Source: Flagellimonas marinaquae (lineage in GTDB: Bacteria; Bacteroidota; Bacteroidia; Flavobacteriales; Flavobacteriaceae). From it: 64,000 nt of DNA. Shown here one piece after another: positions 26,057-34,424 of this stretch (positions are counted from its first letter, which is position 1; each line of letters begins with the position of its first letter). Below the pieces are notes generated by a model, which was not told where the DNA came from, made no database searches, and worked only from the letters and a program-made list of their open reading frames with translations. The translations under genes were made by a program, and so were the position numbers. The stretch lies in the NCBI RefSeq assembly GCF_023716465.1, contig NZ_CP092415.1, forward strand, positions 2,023,501-2,087,500. Direction: 5' to 3'.

Positions 26057-26565
26057 CTAAAAGTAAACAGGTCGCCCGCATATTTGATGGTGATGTACAC
26101 GTAAAAAATGGCATAAGCCACTGTTAGAACGAACTTCATAAAAGTGCCTGTTAAAAAGCCTAAAAATGAACCGAAAGCCGCCTTCATGGCGGTATTTTTA
26201 TTGGCTTTATTGAGCAATTCACCAACTAATGCACCTACAAACGGCCAAATAATAATTCCGAAGGGACCAAAAACAGGAACAATAATGGCGACGAGCAATC
26301 CAACAATGGTACCCCACATTCCGGCTTTACTACCTCCAAATTTTTTGGTGCCCATAGCTGGAATCACATAATCCAAAATTGTAATGGTAATGGCGAGGAC
26401 AAATGTAATTCCGAGCACCCACCAATTATCCGGTACGGCTTTGGTCAAATAAAGTAGTAGCAGCCCGACCCAACTAATGGGAGGTCCTGGCAATACCGGC
26501 AAAAAGCTGCCCAATATGCCAATAAGCATTAAAAGAAACCCTAAAATGAGCAATGCAATGTCCAT
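26053..26565 (-). CDS. DUF456 family membrane protein
   Basis: A 170-residue inner-membrane protein with four to five hydrophobic segments, among them LLILGFLLMLIGILGSFLP at the start, and a Gly-rich middle (GTIVGLLVAIIVPVFGPFGI) typical of DUF456. No reaction is established for the family. The start at 26565 places the first membrane segment at residue 4. Confidence 0.85.
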   Translation of the reverse strand: MDIALLILGFLLMLIGILGSFLPVLPGPPISWVGLLLLYLTKAVPDNWWVLGITFVLAITITILDYVIPAMGTKKFGGSKAGMWGTIVGLLVAIIVPVFGPFGIIIWPFVGALVGELLNKANKNTAMKAAFGSFLGFLTGTFMKFVLTVAYAIFYVYITIKYAGDLFTFS

Positions 26566-26679
26566 GGTCGTGTTTTACTGTTAGACAAATGTAGCCGACA
26601 ATTGTTACAAACAAAATCAAAATAAAACCCTACTCTTAATTTTTTCGTAGGTAAATTTGAAACCGATTATCAAGCGTTC

Positions 26680-27120
26680 GTGAAACTGCATAGCGTACAT
26701 ACAAAACCAAGGTTCATCCGAATAGGGTGCGCAGGTATGTGTGTATTTTATTTGATCGGACTTTTTAACAGTCTGGTATTGGAGACCTTGCATGAGGCTG
26801 CTCACATTTGGGCCCCTGAAACACATTATCATGGTTTTGTGTCCGATCACGAAACTATCGATTATTCTTCATTGGATGCCATGGCCGGTCACTCGCATGA
26901 GGCATTGGAAGCCTTAAAGGAGTTGTTGGTGGCCAACCAACCCGATAAGCAAGAATCTAAAGGTGATTTTAGCTTTAAATTGGACAAACATTTTTTTGAG
27001 GACGCTCAAAGAACGTTGAAATTGCATTCTTGGACCGTAAACAGGGGGGATTGGGCATACATAGACTTAACTTCTCTTTGGAGTCAGGGCATAACCACGC
27101 CCCCTCCCCAGTATAGCTAA
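26680..27120 (+). CDS. His-rich membrane-anchored protein preceding a TonB-dependent receptor
   Basis: A 146-residue protein with one N-terminal hydrophobic segment (about residues 14-36, CAGMCVFYLIGLF) and a periplasmic part rich in His (HEAAHIW, THYHGFVSDHE, AGHSHEAL). Start is GTG at 26680 with a -7-like TAAATTTG at 26652-26659 only 20 bases upstream; an internal ATG at 26737 is an alternative. No family recognised. The His clusters and the receptor 106 bases downstream suggest a metal-related role, which is inference. Confidence 0.65.
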   Translation: MKLHSVHTKPRFIRIGCAGMCVFYLIGLFNSLVLETLHEAAHIWAPETHYHGFVSDHETIDYSSLDAMAGHSHEALEALKELLVANQPDKQESKGDFSFKLDKHFFEDAQRTLKLHSWTVNRGDWAYIDLTSLWSQGITTPPPQYS

Positions 27121-27126
27121 AAATAG

Positions 27127-27174
27127 TAGACCAATTTTTGAAAATAGGTTCCAATCTTCTTTGGAACTGGTCTA
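27127..27174 (+). promoter_or_regulatory. Nested hairpin between His-rich gene and TonB receptor
   Basis: TAGACC / GGTCTA form an outer stem and GTTCCAA / TTGGAAC an inner stem with a 6-nt loop. There is no T run, so it is not a classical terminator. It might be an mRNA-stability or processing structure that sets different expression of the two genes. Confidence 0.4.
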
Positions 27175-27226
27175 GTATTTCTATAGTTCAGACTTATTTA
27201 CACAAATCAAATTAAAAGATAACGAC

Positions 27227-29452
27227 ATGAAATATTTTATGGCGGCATTGTCCATGCTTTTTATGGGCACTATTGCTGCACAAAACGTAAAGGGAAAACT
27301 GGTGGATGAGGCAGGTTCCCCGATAGAGGATGCTGGTATTTTTAACAAGACCAGTGGTCAACATAGCCATACCGATGGAACAGGACATTTTGTTCTGGAC
27401 AGGACTTCGGTGAATGATACGGTCTACTTTTCAAGACTGGGATATGCCACTAAAACTTTGGTGGTGAAACAATCTGATCTTGGCACTTCTTTGACCATTG
27501 TGTTGGACGAAAATTCAATTTCCTTGGATCAAGTAGTCTTGGTATCGGAAGTTGATGCACTTAGCAGATTGGTAGATGTGGATGTTCAGGCGGATCCTGT
27601 AAAATCTTCACAAGAAATATTGAGAAAAGTCCCTGGACTCATTATAGGGCAACATGCCGGAGGAGGAAAGGCGGAGCAAATATTTTTGAGAGGTTTTGAT
27701 GTGGACCACGGAACCGATGTGGCCATCAACGTGGACGGAATGCCGGTGAACATGGTGTCTCATGCCCATGGACAGGGATATGCGGACCTTCATTTTGTGA
27801 TTCCGGAAACCATAGAGAACATCAATTTTGGAAAAGGGCCCTATTATGCGGACCAAGGCAACTTTAATACAGCAGGTTATGTTGACCTAAGATTGAGAAA
27901 AAGTTTGGAAAAAAATGTGCTCTCCACCGAAATAGGCCAATTTGGTGCCCGTAGGTTTATGGGAATGTTCAATGTAATGGATAATCAGAACAGCAATGCC
28001 TATTTGGCATCCGAACTGTACTTAACCGATGGGCCTTTTGAATCACCTCAGAATTTTAACCGAATAAATATTTTAGGTAGATACCGCTATGCATTGCCCG
28101 GTGATCAAGAACTGTTATTGACAGCTTCTCACTTTTCCAGCAAATGGGATGCATCGGGTCAAATACCCCAACGAGCCGTGGACCAAGGCTTGATTGGTCG
28201 TTTTGGTGCCATTGATGATACCGAAGGCGGAAAAACCAGCAGGACAAACTTTGTGCTCAATCACAATAAAAACTTGGGGATCGGTAAATCCATAAACACC
28301 ATGGCCTATGTTTCGCATTATGATTTTGAACTGTATTCCAACTTTACCTTTTTCTTGGAAGACCCTGTAAACGGAGATCAAATTAAACAGTTTGAGGACC
28401 GAATGATGGCAGTAGCGAAGACAATTTTTCAGAACAATTCGGCCAATTTGGGAGGGCTGGGATTTAAGTACAATGCAGGAATCGGTTTTAGGTACGATAA
28501 TGTTGACGATAATCAATTGTCCCGTACTCTGAACCGCCAGGAACTGTTGGAGCGTTTGGCCTATGGCGATGTGGATGAGGTGAATGGTTACGCCTTTGCC
28601 GGTGCCGAGTTTAAATCGGGTAAATTTACGTTTGAACCAGCGCTGCGATTGGATTACTTCCGGTTCGATTACATCAACAAAATGAGCGAGCTGTACGATA
28701 GCCGTAGTGAAGAAAAGGTGGCATTCAGTCCTAAGTTCAATACCATTTACAGTCCAACAGCAAACACCCAGTTTTTCTTGAAAACAGGTATTGGTTTCCA
28801 CTCCAACGATACCAGAGTTGTGGTAGCAAACGAAGGGGAGGAGATTCTACCTGCAGCCTATGGGGTGGATTTAGGAACCATAATCAGACCAGCGGATAAG
28901 TTAGTCTTGAACGCTACACTTTGGACCTTGTTCCTAGATCAAGAGTTTGTGTACGTGGGTGATGCCGGAATTGTAGAACCCAGTGGAAAGACCAGAAGAA
29001 TGGGACTAGAGGTAGGAGCAAGATATCAGCCATTGGATTGGCTGTATCTTTATACAGATGCCAACTATACCCATGCCAGGAGTACCGAGGAGGCCGATGG
29101 GGAAGATTACATACCCTTGGCACCCGATTTTACCATGGCGGGCGGTCTTACCTTGGGAGATGATCAAGGCTTTTCAGGAGGATTTAACTACAGGTATATT
29201 GATGATAGACCCGCAAACGAGGACAATTCCATTGTGGCCGAAGGTTATTTTGTAACCGATGCCACACTCAATTATAGTGTGAACAATTGGACTTTTGGAT
29301 TGATTGTGGAAAACCTGTTCGACACCGAATGGAACGAAACACAGTTCGCTACGGAAAGCCGTTTGTTCAACGAACCGAACTCTTTTGAAGAGATTCATTT
29401 TACTCCGGGCACACCTTTCTACTTGCGTGGAAAAGTTACTGTAACATTTTAA
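27227..29452 (+). CDS. TonB-dependent receptor with carboxypeptidase-regulatory-like domain
   Basis: A 741-residue outer-membrane receptor. Signal peptide (MKYFMAALSMLFMGTIAAQ), a CarboxypepD_reg-like domain at about 20-100 (KGKLVDEAGSPIEDAGIFN), a plug domain (QIFLRGFDVDHGTDVAINVDGMPVNMVSHAHGQG, near 155-185) and a 22-strand barrel ending in PFYLRGKVTVTF with the terminal aromatic residue. It imports a TonB-dependent ligand. The absence of a SusD partner argues against polysaccharide; the His-rich neighbour hints at metal or siderophore. Ligand not determinable here. Confidence 0.93.
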   Translation: MKYFMAALSMLFMGTIAAQNVKGKLVDEAGSPIEDAGIFNKTSGQHSHTDGTGHFVLDRTSVNDTVYFSRLGYATKTLVVKQSDLGTSLTIVLDENSISLDQVVLVSEVDALSRLVDVDVQADPVKSSQEILRKVPGLIIGQHAGGGKAEQIFLRGFDVDHGTDVAINVDGMPVNMVSHAHGQGYADLHFVIPETIENINFGKGPYYADQGNFNTAGYVDLRLRKSLEKNVLSTEIGQFGARRFMGMFNVMDNQNSNAYLASELYLTDGPFESPQNFNRINILGRYRYALPGDQELLLTASHFSSKWDASGQIPQRAVDQGLIGRFGAIDDTEGGKTSRTNFVLNHNKNLGIGKSINTMAYVSHYDFELYSNFTFFLEDPVNGDQIKQFEDRMMAVAKTIFQNNSANLGGLGFKYNAGIGFRYDNVDDNQLSRTLNRQELLERLAYGDVDEVNGYAFAGAEFKSGKFTFEPALRLDYFRFDYINKMSELYDSRSEEKVAFSPKFNTIYSPTANTQFFLKTGIGFHSNDTRVVVANEGEEILPAAYGVDLGTIIRPADKLVLNATLWTLFLDQEFVYVGDAGIVEPSGKTRRMGLEVGARYQPLDWLYLYTDANYTHARSTEEADGEDYIPLAPDFTMAGGLTLGDDQGFSGGFNYRYIDDRPANEDNSIVAEGYFVTDATLNYSVNNWTFGLIVENLFDTEWNETQFATESRLFNEPNSFEEIHFTPGTPFYLRGKVTVTF

Positions 29453-29458
29453 ATAGTT

Positions 29459-29490
29459 ATCCGCCAGTAGGCAACGCTGGCGGATTTTTA
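29459..29490 (+). terminator. Terminator of TonB-dependent receptor gene
   Basis: ATCCGCCAG / CTGGCGGAT form a 9-bp GC-rich stem with a 9-nt loop (TAGGCAACG), followed by TTTTTA, seven bases after the stop codon. Confidence 0.92.
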
Positions 29491-29502
29491 ATTGAATTTT
29501 TC

Positions 29503-29569
29503 AACTAAAAAATTAGTTTAAACTAAATATTTAGTTATATTTGTTTCGTATTGAACTGAAAACTTAGTT
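29503..29569 (+). promoter_or_regulatory. Three BlaI-type operators and promoter of blaI/M56 operon
   Basis: AACTAA-N4-TTAGTT occurs perfectly at 29503-29518 and 29521-29536, and as AACTGA-N4-TTAGTT at 29554-29569. The -7 box TATATTTG (29536-29543) lies between the second and third sites, so bound repressor would cover the promoter. This is a textbook autoregulated BlaI/MecI layout with a half-site (AACTAA) unlike the TACA/TGTA type used by the second locus. Confidence 0.75.
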
Positions 29570-29574
29570 AAAAA

Positions 29575-29937
29575 ATGAAACAACTCACCAAGGCAGAAGA
29601 AGAAGTAATGCAGCTCCTTTGGAAAATTAAAAGGGGCAATGTGGCTGCAATTCTGGAAGAACTTCCGGAGCCCAAGCCAGCTTATAATACCGTTTCTACC
29701 ATTGTTCGAATTTTGGAGGACAAAGGTTTTGTTTCCCACGAAAAAGTCGGGAAGGGCCATGTGTATTTTCCCTTGGTGAAAAAGGAAGAGTACAGCAATC
29801 AGCGTCTTACTAAATTGATGGATGGGTATTTTCAAGGGTCGTTCAGCAGTATGGTATCCTTTTTTATGAAGAAGAACGACATCGGCCTAAAGGAACTCGA
29901 AGAGATCATGAAGAACATAAAAGAAGAGAAGAAATGA
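29575..29937 (+). CDS. BlaI/MecI/CopY-family repressor
   Basis: A 120-residue winged-helix repressor (MKQLTKAEEEVMQLLWKIKRGNVAAILEELPEPKPAYNTVSTIVRILEDKGFVSHEKVG). The family dimerises through its C-terminal helices and is cleaved when the paired M56 sensor is triggered. Its stop overlaps the start of the M56 gene (ATGATAA), indicating translational coupling. Three matching palindromes precede it. Confidence 0.95.
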   Translation: MKQLTKAEEEVMQLLWKIKRGNVAAILEELPEPKPAYNTVSTIVRILEDKGFVSHEKVGKGHVYFPLVKKEEYSNQRLTKLMDGYFQGSFSSMVSFFMKKNDIGLKELEEIMKNIKEEKK

Positions 29938-31733
29938 TAACGTACATTCTGGAATCTTTGGCCTTTCAACTGCTCTTTTTGTTGACCTATGATCTTTTTT
30001 TGAAGAAAGAAACCTTTTTTCAATGGAATCGGGCTTACCTATTGGCAACCTTTGTACTTTCCATTCTGTTGCCTTGGATAAAAATAGAGGCCTTACAAAC
30101 AACCATGCCTAAAGAATTGGAGACTACAACTGTATTTTTGACTCAATTGGATGGAGTGGTTTTAGGACCAGATAGTCCAGAGGTCAACTTTCTTGCAAGT
30201 GTACCTTGGCCGTATTTGGTAATGGCAATTGGCGCCATTTTGGCTGCACTTTGGTTTGTGTTCAAGCTTTTACAATTGGGAAGACTTAAGAGTAAAAGTA
30301 AGGTGGAACATTATCCAGACTACACCAAGGTGACTATGCCACAAAGCACTTCAGCGTTTTCATTTTTCCGAAGCATTTTTATGGGAGCCCAAATTAAAAA
30401 GGACAAAGAGGCCAACATTTTAGCTCACGAAATGGTACACGTAAAACAAAAACACACCTTGGACCTACTCTTTTTTGAATTGGCCCGAATTGTCTTCTGG
30501 TTCAACCCATTAGTGTATATCTATCAAAATAGAATAGCTGAATTGCATGAATTTATTGCCGACGAAAAAGCGGTAAAGCAAAATAAACAGGCACATTTTG
30601 AGATGCTGCTGTCCGAAGCTTTCCATACACAGAACATTAGCTTTGTCAATCAATTTTTCACAAAATCATTAATCAAAAAACGAATAGTCATGTTACAAAA
30701 AAAGAAATCCAAGGCCGTATGGCAATTAAAGTATGTGTTGTTGATGCCTTTGGTGTTGGGAATGTTGATATACACTTCTTGTGAAACCAAATCAAGTATA
30801 GCAGAAGAACTTTCGTTAGAGGAGCGATTAGCTCAATTGAATGTTGAAATTGAGGCAAAAGATTCCCTAACTTTAAACGAGATGAGCCAATTAAAAAAAA
30901 TGGCCCGGAACATGTTGCCGGAAAAGAGCACGGGCAAGAAAGCTATCAGCCTCACACCCAATTCAAGTAATCCCTGGAAAGTTTCTTTTGGAAGAAAAGT
31001 ATCGTTCAGTGAGATTGATGAGGTACCGGTTTTCCCCGGTTGTGAAGATGCCAATGATAAGCGCGCCTGTTTTCAGGAAAAAATACAAGAGCATATCCGT
31101 AAAAATTTCAATTACCCCGAAGAAGCCCAAGAGCAAGGTATTCAAGGTAGGGTAGATGCTAGTTTTTCTATTGATGAGCAAGGGAATGTTTCACATATTC
31201 AACTTTTGAGCCCATACCGGCTCTTAAAAAATGAAAGTAGAAGGATTTTAGATAGATTGCCTAAGATGCAACCAGGAAAACACGAAGGAAAAATTGTTCA
31301 ACTAGACTATTCCATACCGATAACATTTGTCCTCGAAGGTGGAGCTAATGAAAAAAAGTTTCAACCGCTTAAAAGTGGTAATTATCCAAATATGGCCTTT
31401 GGTTCAATTGATGAGGTTCCTATTTTTCCAGGTTGTGAAGGAGCTCCGAGCAAGAGGGCTTGTTTTGAGAGTGCGATAATGACACATATTCGTAAAAACT
31501 TTAATTATCCGGAAGCAGCTCGTGAACAAGGTATAGAAGGTAAAGTGAATACCGTTGTTAGTATTGGTGTGGAAGGAGATGTAGTGGACATCCAATTTAT
31601 GGGGGAAGCCCACGAACTATTAAAAAATGAAGTCGAAAGAATTTTGACCAGATTGCCCAAAATGCAAGCTGGAAAGTATGATGGAAAACCAGCCATTATT
31701 TCTTATTCCATTCCAATTACATTTAAACTTTAA
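29934..31733 (+). CDS. BlaR1-like M56 membrane metallopeptidase with two TonB C-terminal domains
   Basis: A 599-residue sensor protease. N-terminal membrane segments flank the zinc motif HEMVH (in AHEMVHVKQKHTLDLLFFELAR) and further ligand region NRIAELHEFIADEKA. A last membrane segment (LLMPLVLGMLIYTSCE) leads to a periplasmic part with two TonB_C-like repeats at about 358-472 and 488-599, both with DEVPxFPGCE, ACF, HIRKNFNYPE and YSIPITF. The repeats are close paralogues of each other. Presumably it cleaves the partner BlaI on an envelope signal; the TonB-like repeats are the likely sensor. Ligand unknown. Confidence 0.9.
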   Translation: MITYILESLAFQLLFLLTYDLFLKKETFFQWNRAYLLATFVLSILLPWIKIEALQTTMPKELETTTVFLTQLDGVVLGPDSPEVNFLASVPWPYLVMAIGAILAALWFVFKLLQLGRLKSKSKVEHYPDYTKVTMPQSTSAFSFFRSIFMGAQIKKDKEANILAHEMVHVKQKHTLDLLFFELARIVFWFNPLVYIYQNRIAELHEFIADEKAVKQNKQAHFEMLLSEAFHTQNISFVNQFFTKSLIKKRIVMLQKKKSKAVWQLKYVLLMPLVLGMLIYTSCETKSSIAEELSLEERLAQLNVEIEAKDSLTLNEMSQLKKMARNMLPEKSTGKKAISLTPNSSNPWKVSFGRKVSFSEIDEVPVFPGCEDANDKRACFQEKIQEHIRKNFNYPEEAQEQGIQGRVDASFSIDEQGNVSHIQLLSPYRLLKNESRRILDRLPKMQPGKHEGKIVQLDYSIPITFVLEGGANEKKFQPLKSGNYPNMAFGSIDEVPIFPGCEGAPSKRACFESAIMTHIRKNFNYPEAAREQGIEGKVNTVVSIGVEGDVVDIQFMGEAHELLKNEVERILTRLPKMQAGKYDGKPAIISYSIPITFKL

Positions 31734-31746
31734 TTATTGATCAAAC

Positions 31747-32883
31747 TTGAAAAGCATACTTGTTCTCTTCCTGATTATAATTTTCAAAGCCGGTGCACAA
31801 ACATCGGCTTTGGCCGTTGCCGATAGTTTGTATGTCTTGGGCAACTACACAGCAGCCATTAACCAATATGCAAAGGTGGATTCTCCAAATTCGAATCTTC
31901 AGATTGCGCGGGCATACAATGCCATAGGAAATTATGAAAAGGCCATTGTCCAGTACACCGCAACCTTGGACAAAAAACCTGATTTTGAGATTGCCCGTTT
32001 TGAACTCGGCAAACTTCTGTTGAAAACCAAAAAGTTTGGATCTGCCTTGGAAACCTTCCATGCCCTGTTATCGTCCAAAAATCAGAACCCAGAGTATTTC
32101 TATTATTTAGGCCGGACCTACGAATCGGTAAATAAAACCGACAAGGCGAACAAAGCTTTTAAAACGGCAGTAGAAATGGACAGTACCCATCTGCGGAGTT
32201 TGTACGCCTTGGGAAAATATTATGTGGGTCAGGAAATCAAGGATTCCGCCCTGGTATTTATTGATAAAGGACTTAGGTTTTACGAAAATGACGTTGCTAT
32301 GATCAATTTAAAGGCCTTGGCTTTTTATAACAACGGTCAGTTTCAGTTGGCCATTCCCCACTTTGAAAAATTATTGGAATTGGGCGAGGAAAAACCTTTT
32401 GTATTCGAAAAACTTGCATTTTGCTATTTTAGGAACTGGCAGCCCCAAAAAGCATTGGAAACGTATCACAGATTGAGCCATTTTCCGGATAAAATAGCTG
32501 CAGCATATTCAGGCCTGGGCGATGTGTATTTTGAGGAAGAGCAATTGGACAGTGCGCAGTTTTATATCCAAAAATCAATCGAAGCGCGAATGGCCCTATT
32601 CCCGCAAGAATATGCCAGCCTTGGCCGTATCGCCAGACTAAAGGGAAATACCAAAAAAGCCATGGATTACTATGTAAAAGCATGGGAAGAAAACAAGGAC
32701 AACTATTTGAACTATTATCAGGTATGCACCTTGGCCGATGAATACTACAAAGATCCAAAAACACGTTTATCCTATTACGAAAACTTGCTCGATATTTACC
32801 CCGATTTGGTTCCGTACATTAAGGAAAGGGTAAAAAAACGTGTCAGCGAATTAAAGGAGGAAATCCATTTTGCGGGGAACTGA
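31747..32883 (+). CDS. Secreted tetratricopeptide-repeat protein
   Basis: A 378-residue protein with signal peptide (MKSILVLFLIIIFKAGAQ) and eight or so TPR units (ARAYNAIGNYEKAIVQYTATLDKKP, YYLGRTYESVNKTDKANKAFKTAVEMD). Start codon is TTG at 31747, 11 bases after the M56 stop. TPR proteins mediate protein contacts; in the periplasm this one may assist the M56 sensor. Operon position is the only clue to function. Confidence 0.88.
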   Translation: MKSILVLFLIIIFKAGAQTSALAVADSLYVLGNYTAAINQYAKVDSPNSNLQIARAYNAIGNYEKAIVQYTATLDKKPDFEIARFELGKLLLKTKKFGSALETFHALLSSKNQNPEYFYYLGRTYESVNKTDKANKAFKTAVEMDSTHLRSLYALGKYYVGQEIKDSALVFIDKGLRFYENDVAMINLKALAFYNNGQFQLAIPHFEKLLELGEEKPFVFEKLAFCYFRNWQPQKALETYHRLSHFPDKIAAAYSGLGDVYFEEEQLDSAQFYIQKSIEARMALFPQEYASLGRIARLKGNTKKAMDYYVKAWEENKDNYLNYYQVCTLADEYYKDPKTRLSYYENLLDIYPDLVPYIKERVKKRVSELKEEIHFAGN

Positions 32884-32926
32884 TTTCTTCAAAATGTCGT
32901 AATTTCAGCCAAATTTAGGGGCTGTC

Positions 32927-33406
32927 ATGCAGAAGTTTGTTTTGTTAATCATTTTAATGGGTCTGTTCGTATCCTGTGAGTTGTTCGAATCCAAAGAGGA
33001 CAAGACCCAAAAACTGGTCAATGAGGAACTTTTGTCCATAGATTGGAACGATGTGGATCAATATCCACATTTTGAGGATTGTGATGAAACCGCTTCCAAA
33101 GAAGCCCAGCAAGAGTGTTTTCAAAACCTGATTACCGAGTATTTTTCCGAAGCCCTGGCAGGACTACAATTTCAGGTTTGGAACGATATGAACGATACGG
33201 TATATGTTGATTTTTTGATAGATGAACATGGTTTTATCTCGGTATTGAATGTAGAGGAAAAGACCTCTGTACTGAATGAAATATCGGACTTTAATAACAA
33301 AGTTTCCGAACGCTTGAACGATTTGACCACCGTTGCACCTGCATTAAAAAGAGGAAATCCGGTAAGCCTGCGATTTAGGCTGCCGTTGGTACTTAACACC
33401 GACTAA
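32927..33406 (+). CDS. Lipoprotein resembling a TonB C-terminal domain
   Basis: A 159-residue lipoprotein: lipobox around Cys17 (LFVSCELFE), then DVDQYPHFEDCDETASKEAQQECFQNLITEYF, which follows the same spacing as the FPGCE...ACF...I segments in the M56 protein's repeats, and ending RGNPVSLRFRLPLVL similar to the YSIPITF end. I infer a degenerate TonB_C fold that lost its energy-transducing context. It is the fourth gene of the blaI operon and its stop is one base from the ruvC start. Confidence 0.7.
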   Translation: MQKFVLLIILMGLFVSCELFESKEDKTQKLVNEELLSIDWNDVDQYPHFEDCDETASKEAQQECFQNLITEYFSEALAGLQFQVWNDMNDTVYVDFLIDEHGFISVLNVEEKTSVLNEISDFNNKVSERLNDLTTVAPALKRGNPVSLRFRLPLVLNTD

Positions 33407-33407
33407 T

Positions 33408-33965
33408 TTGGCATCAGAAAAGATAATATTGGGAATAGACCCTGGTACCACGATCATGGGTTTTGGAATCATTAAGGTGATCAACAAGCAAATGCACTTT
33501 GTGCAAATGAACGAGTTGATGCTCAAAAAATATGATGACCCCTACACTAAGCTCAAGCTAATTTTTGAGCGTACCTTGGAACTTATCGATACCTATCATC
33601 CGGACGAGATTGCCATCGAAGCCCCTTTTTATGGAAAAAATGTACAGTCCATGCTCAAATTGGGCCGTGCGCAGGGCGTTGCCATGGCAGCAGGTCTTTC
33701 GAGACAGGTGCCGATTACCGAATACATGCCCAAGAAGATTAAAATGGCCATAACCGGAAACGGTAACGCCAGTAAGGAACAAGTGGCACGAATGCTTCAA
33801 AGTGTCCTAAAGTTAAAGTCACTCCCAAAAAATTTGGATAGTACAGATGGTCTGGCGGCGGCAGTTTGCCATTTCTACAACGAGGGCAGGGTAGAAGTTG
33901 GAAAAAGTTACACGGGATGGGAGGCTTTTATCAAACAAAATCCAAACAAAGTCAAAAAACAATGA
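33408..33965 (+). CDS. ruvC: Crossover junction endodeoxyribonuclease RuvC
   Basis: A 185-residue Holliday-junction resolvase. Catalytic acids are in LGIDPGTT (Asp), AIEAPFYGKNVQS (Glu) and DSTDGLAAAVCH (two Asp). Start codon TTG at 33408, directly after the stop of the lipoprotein gene, so translation may be coupled. Usually paired with ruvA/ruvB in proteobacteria; here it sits alone between an envelope-stress operon and hemW. Confidence 0.96.
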   Translation: MASEKIILGIDPGTTIMGFGIIKVINKQMHFVQMNELMLKKYDDPYTKLKLIFERTLELIDTYHPDEIAIEAPFYGKNVQSMLKLGRAQGVAMAAGLSRQVPITEYMPKKIKMAITGNGNASKEQVARMLQSVLKLKSLPKNLDSTDGLAAAVCHFYNEGRVEVGKSYTGWEAFIKQNPNKVKKQ

Positions 33966-33966
33966 A

Positions 33967-34000
33967 CAATTTACATTAAACAATAAACAATTGATGATTA
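33967..34000 (+). repeat. Left copy of imperfect inverted repeat around broken four-helix-bundle gene
   Basis: A 34-base segment (CAATTTACATTAAACAATAA...) is matched in reverse complement by 34384-34417, with roughly four-fifths identity by eye. It begins two bases after the ruvC stop codon. Confidence 0.55.
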
Positions 34001-34033
34001 ACTAGATTTTCCCCATCCCAAACTTATCTACCT

Positions 34034-34390
34034 ATGCAAAAAGAGAACCCTTTATTGATGAAATCTTATGATTTCGCTTTGGCAACCGTTAGATTGTATA
34101 AGACCATTGTGGCTTCAAAACGAGAATATGTGCTGTCCAAACAAATGCTTCGGTCAGGGAGATCAATTGGTGCAAATATTAGTGAAGCAAACGGAGCTAT
34201 CTCAACAGCTGATTTTTCATCCAAAATTTCAATAGCTTACAAGGAGAGTTTGGAAGTAAAATACTAGTTGGCACTTCTCAAAGATTCGGAATATGTAACC
34301 AAAGACAACGCCAATAAATTGATTGCGCAGGCCGATGAACTTTCGAAAATCATGTTTTCCATCCTAAAAACTACTAAAAGGACTAAATGA
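34034..34390 (+). pseudogene. Four-helix-bundle protein (23S rRNA IVS-type) interrupted by TAG
   Basis: The first 77 codons read MQKENPLLMKSYDFALATVRLYKTIVASKREYVLSKQML...RSIGANISEA, the TIGR02436/S23-type four-helix-bundle family. A TAG at 34265-34267 stops translation at KY*LALLKDSEYV; family members have Trp (TGG) at this place (YWL). Beyond the TAG the frame stays open for 40 more codons to TGA at 34388-34390 and matches the family's last helix. A single G-to-A change therefore explains the break. Full length would be 118 residues. Confidence 0.8.
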
Positions 34391-34417
34391 TCATTGTATA
34401 TTGTTTACTGTTAATTG
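34384..34417 (-). repeat. Right copy of imperfect inverted repeat
   Basis: Reverse complement matches 33967-34000. It overlaps the last codons of the broken four-helix-bundle gene and ends eight bases before the hemW ATG, so this roughly 450-base unit fills the whole ruvC-hemW gap. Confidence 0.55.
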
Positions 34418-34424
34418 ACAATTG

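Noticed and set aside
34265..34267. TAG read as pyrrolysine or programmed readthrough
   Set aside because: No sign of recoding context, and the simplest explanation is a TGG to TAG mutation in a dispensable gene.
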